Source: Bacteroidota bacterium (GTDB taxonomy: Bacteria > Bacteroidota > Bacteroidia > Flavobacteriales_D > Sanyastnellaceae). Taken from it: 32,706 nt of DNA. Positions 32,490 through 32,706 of this stretch are shown here, in pieces (the first letter of the stretch is position 1; each line of letters starts with the position of its first letter). Made by a program: the position numbers and the translations under genes. The stretch is taken from positions 945 through 33,650 of the forward strand of contig NVXE01000008.1 of NCBI GenBank assembly GCA_002746975.1. The letters are read 5' to 3'. The notes below the pieces were generated by a model, which saw only the letters and a program-made list of their open reading frames with translations, was not told where the DNA came from and made no database searches.

Positions 32490-32706
32490 TTAAACTAGCA
32501 TAAGAACAGGATTCTCTAGCAGGTTTTTAAAATCCTGCAAGAATCCCGCGCCAGTAGCACCATCGACCACTCTATGATCGCAACTCAGAGTCACCTTCAT
32601 AACATGGCCTGCCACCACCTTTCCGTCTTTCACAACTGGAACCTCGCTTATCCCTCCGATAGCAAGAATACAAGCATCAGGCGGGTTAATAATTGCCGTA
32701 AAGTTC
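32490..32706 (-). CDS. Dihydrolipoamide acetyltransferase (E2) of a 2-oxoacid dehydrogenase complex, C-terminus only
   Basis: The last 71 residues of an E2 subunit, reading in from the right edge. The catalytic-domain end shows INPPDACILAIGG (6-18), PVVKDGKVVAGHVM (23-36) and the active-site SCDHRVVDGATGAGFL (41-56), ending NPVLMLV. This pattern is typical of the pyruvate dehydrogenase complex E2, which would be pdhC/aceF; a branched-chain or other 2-oxoacid complex cannot be excluded from the fragment. recG follows after 34 bases on the same strand. The lipoyl domains and start lie outside the window. Confidence 0.9.
   Translation of the reverse strand, partial: NFTAIINPPDACILAIGGISEVPVVKDGKVVAGHVMKVTLSCDHRVVDGATGAGFLQDFKNLLENPVLMLV

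Overview
The window looks like ordinary chromosome of a Bacteroidota bacterium, most likely a marine member of the Flavobacteriales. This rests on a fused lpxC-fabZ gene, three large secreted proteins of which two carry recognisable type IX secretion (T9SS) C-terminal signals, repeated -7 boxes of the Bacteroidota form TAnnTTTG, a general lack of Shine-Dalgarno sites, and an NhaD-type Na+/H+ antiporter. I cannot name a genus. No phage, insertion sequence, CRISPR array or plasmid gene is visible. No stretch over 300 bases lacks a gene; the largest gap is about 160 bases (7300-7457).

Left part (1-10333): a very large secreted protein with tandem four-cysteine HYR-like repeats runs off the left edge on the minus strand (1-2594). 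It is divergent from tRNA-Phe. Then comes a plus-strand block aroB, lpxD, lpxC/fabZ, lpxA: one shikimate-pathway gene followed by the first steps of lipid A synthesis. A well-expressed-looking secreted protein with two copies of an unrecognised module and a T9SS sorting domain follows (7458-8756). It converges on galE across a shared terminator. A lone HPt phosphotransfer protein is divergent from galE.

Middle part (10343-20620): minus-strand asnS, rpoN and a PAP2-like membrane protein are closely packed, preceded by a LolD/MacB-type ABC ATPase. Divergent from the ATPase is a gliding-type adhesin-like protein (choice-of-anchor L, Calx-beta, type B sorting domain). Its 3' end overlaps gpmI tail to tail. 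gpmI, a sensor histidine kinase and an unusual methyltransferase reading frame form the next minus-strand unit. That frame runs without a stop into a protein with its own signal peptide. tRNA-Val lies divergent from it.

Right part (20700-32706): minus-strand exbB, exbD, a TonB-like protein and folC form a unit for energising outer-membrane transport, with folate polyglutamylation at its end. Upstream of it lie anmK, an amino-acid dehydrogenase and nhaD, divergent from a short-chain acyl-CoA dehydrogenase. The last unit is the E2 subunit of a 2-oxoacid dehydrogenase complex (partial), recG and a membrane-anchored beta-propeller-like protein.

Most genes are housekeeping genes. The points most worth a second look are the methyltransferase/signal-peptide fusion at 19221-20501, several start codons placed 5-7 bases after a -7 box (likely leaderless mRNAs), the duplicated module in the 7458 protein, and the short propeller protein after recG. 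I found no convincing new multi-gene system.
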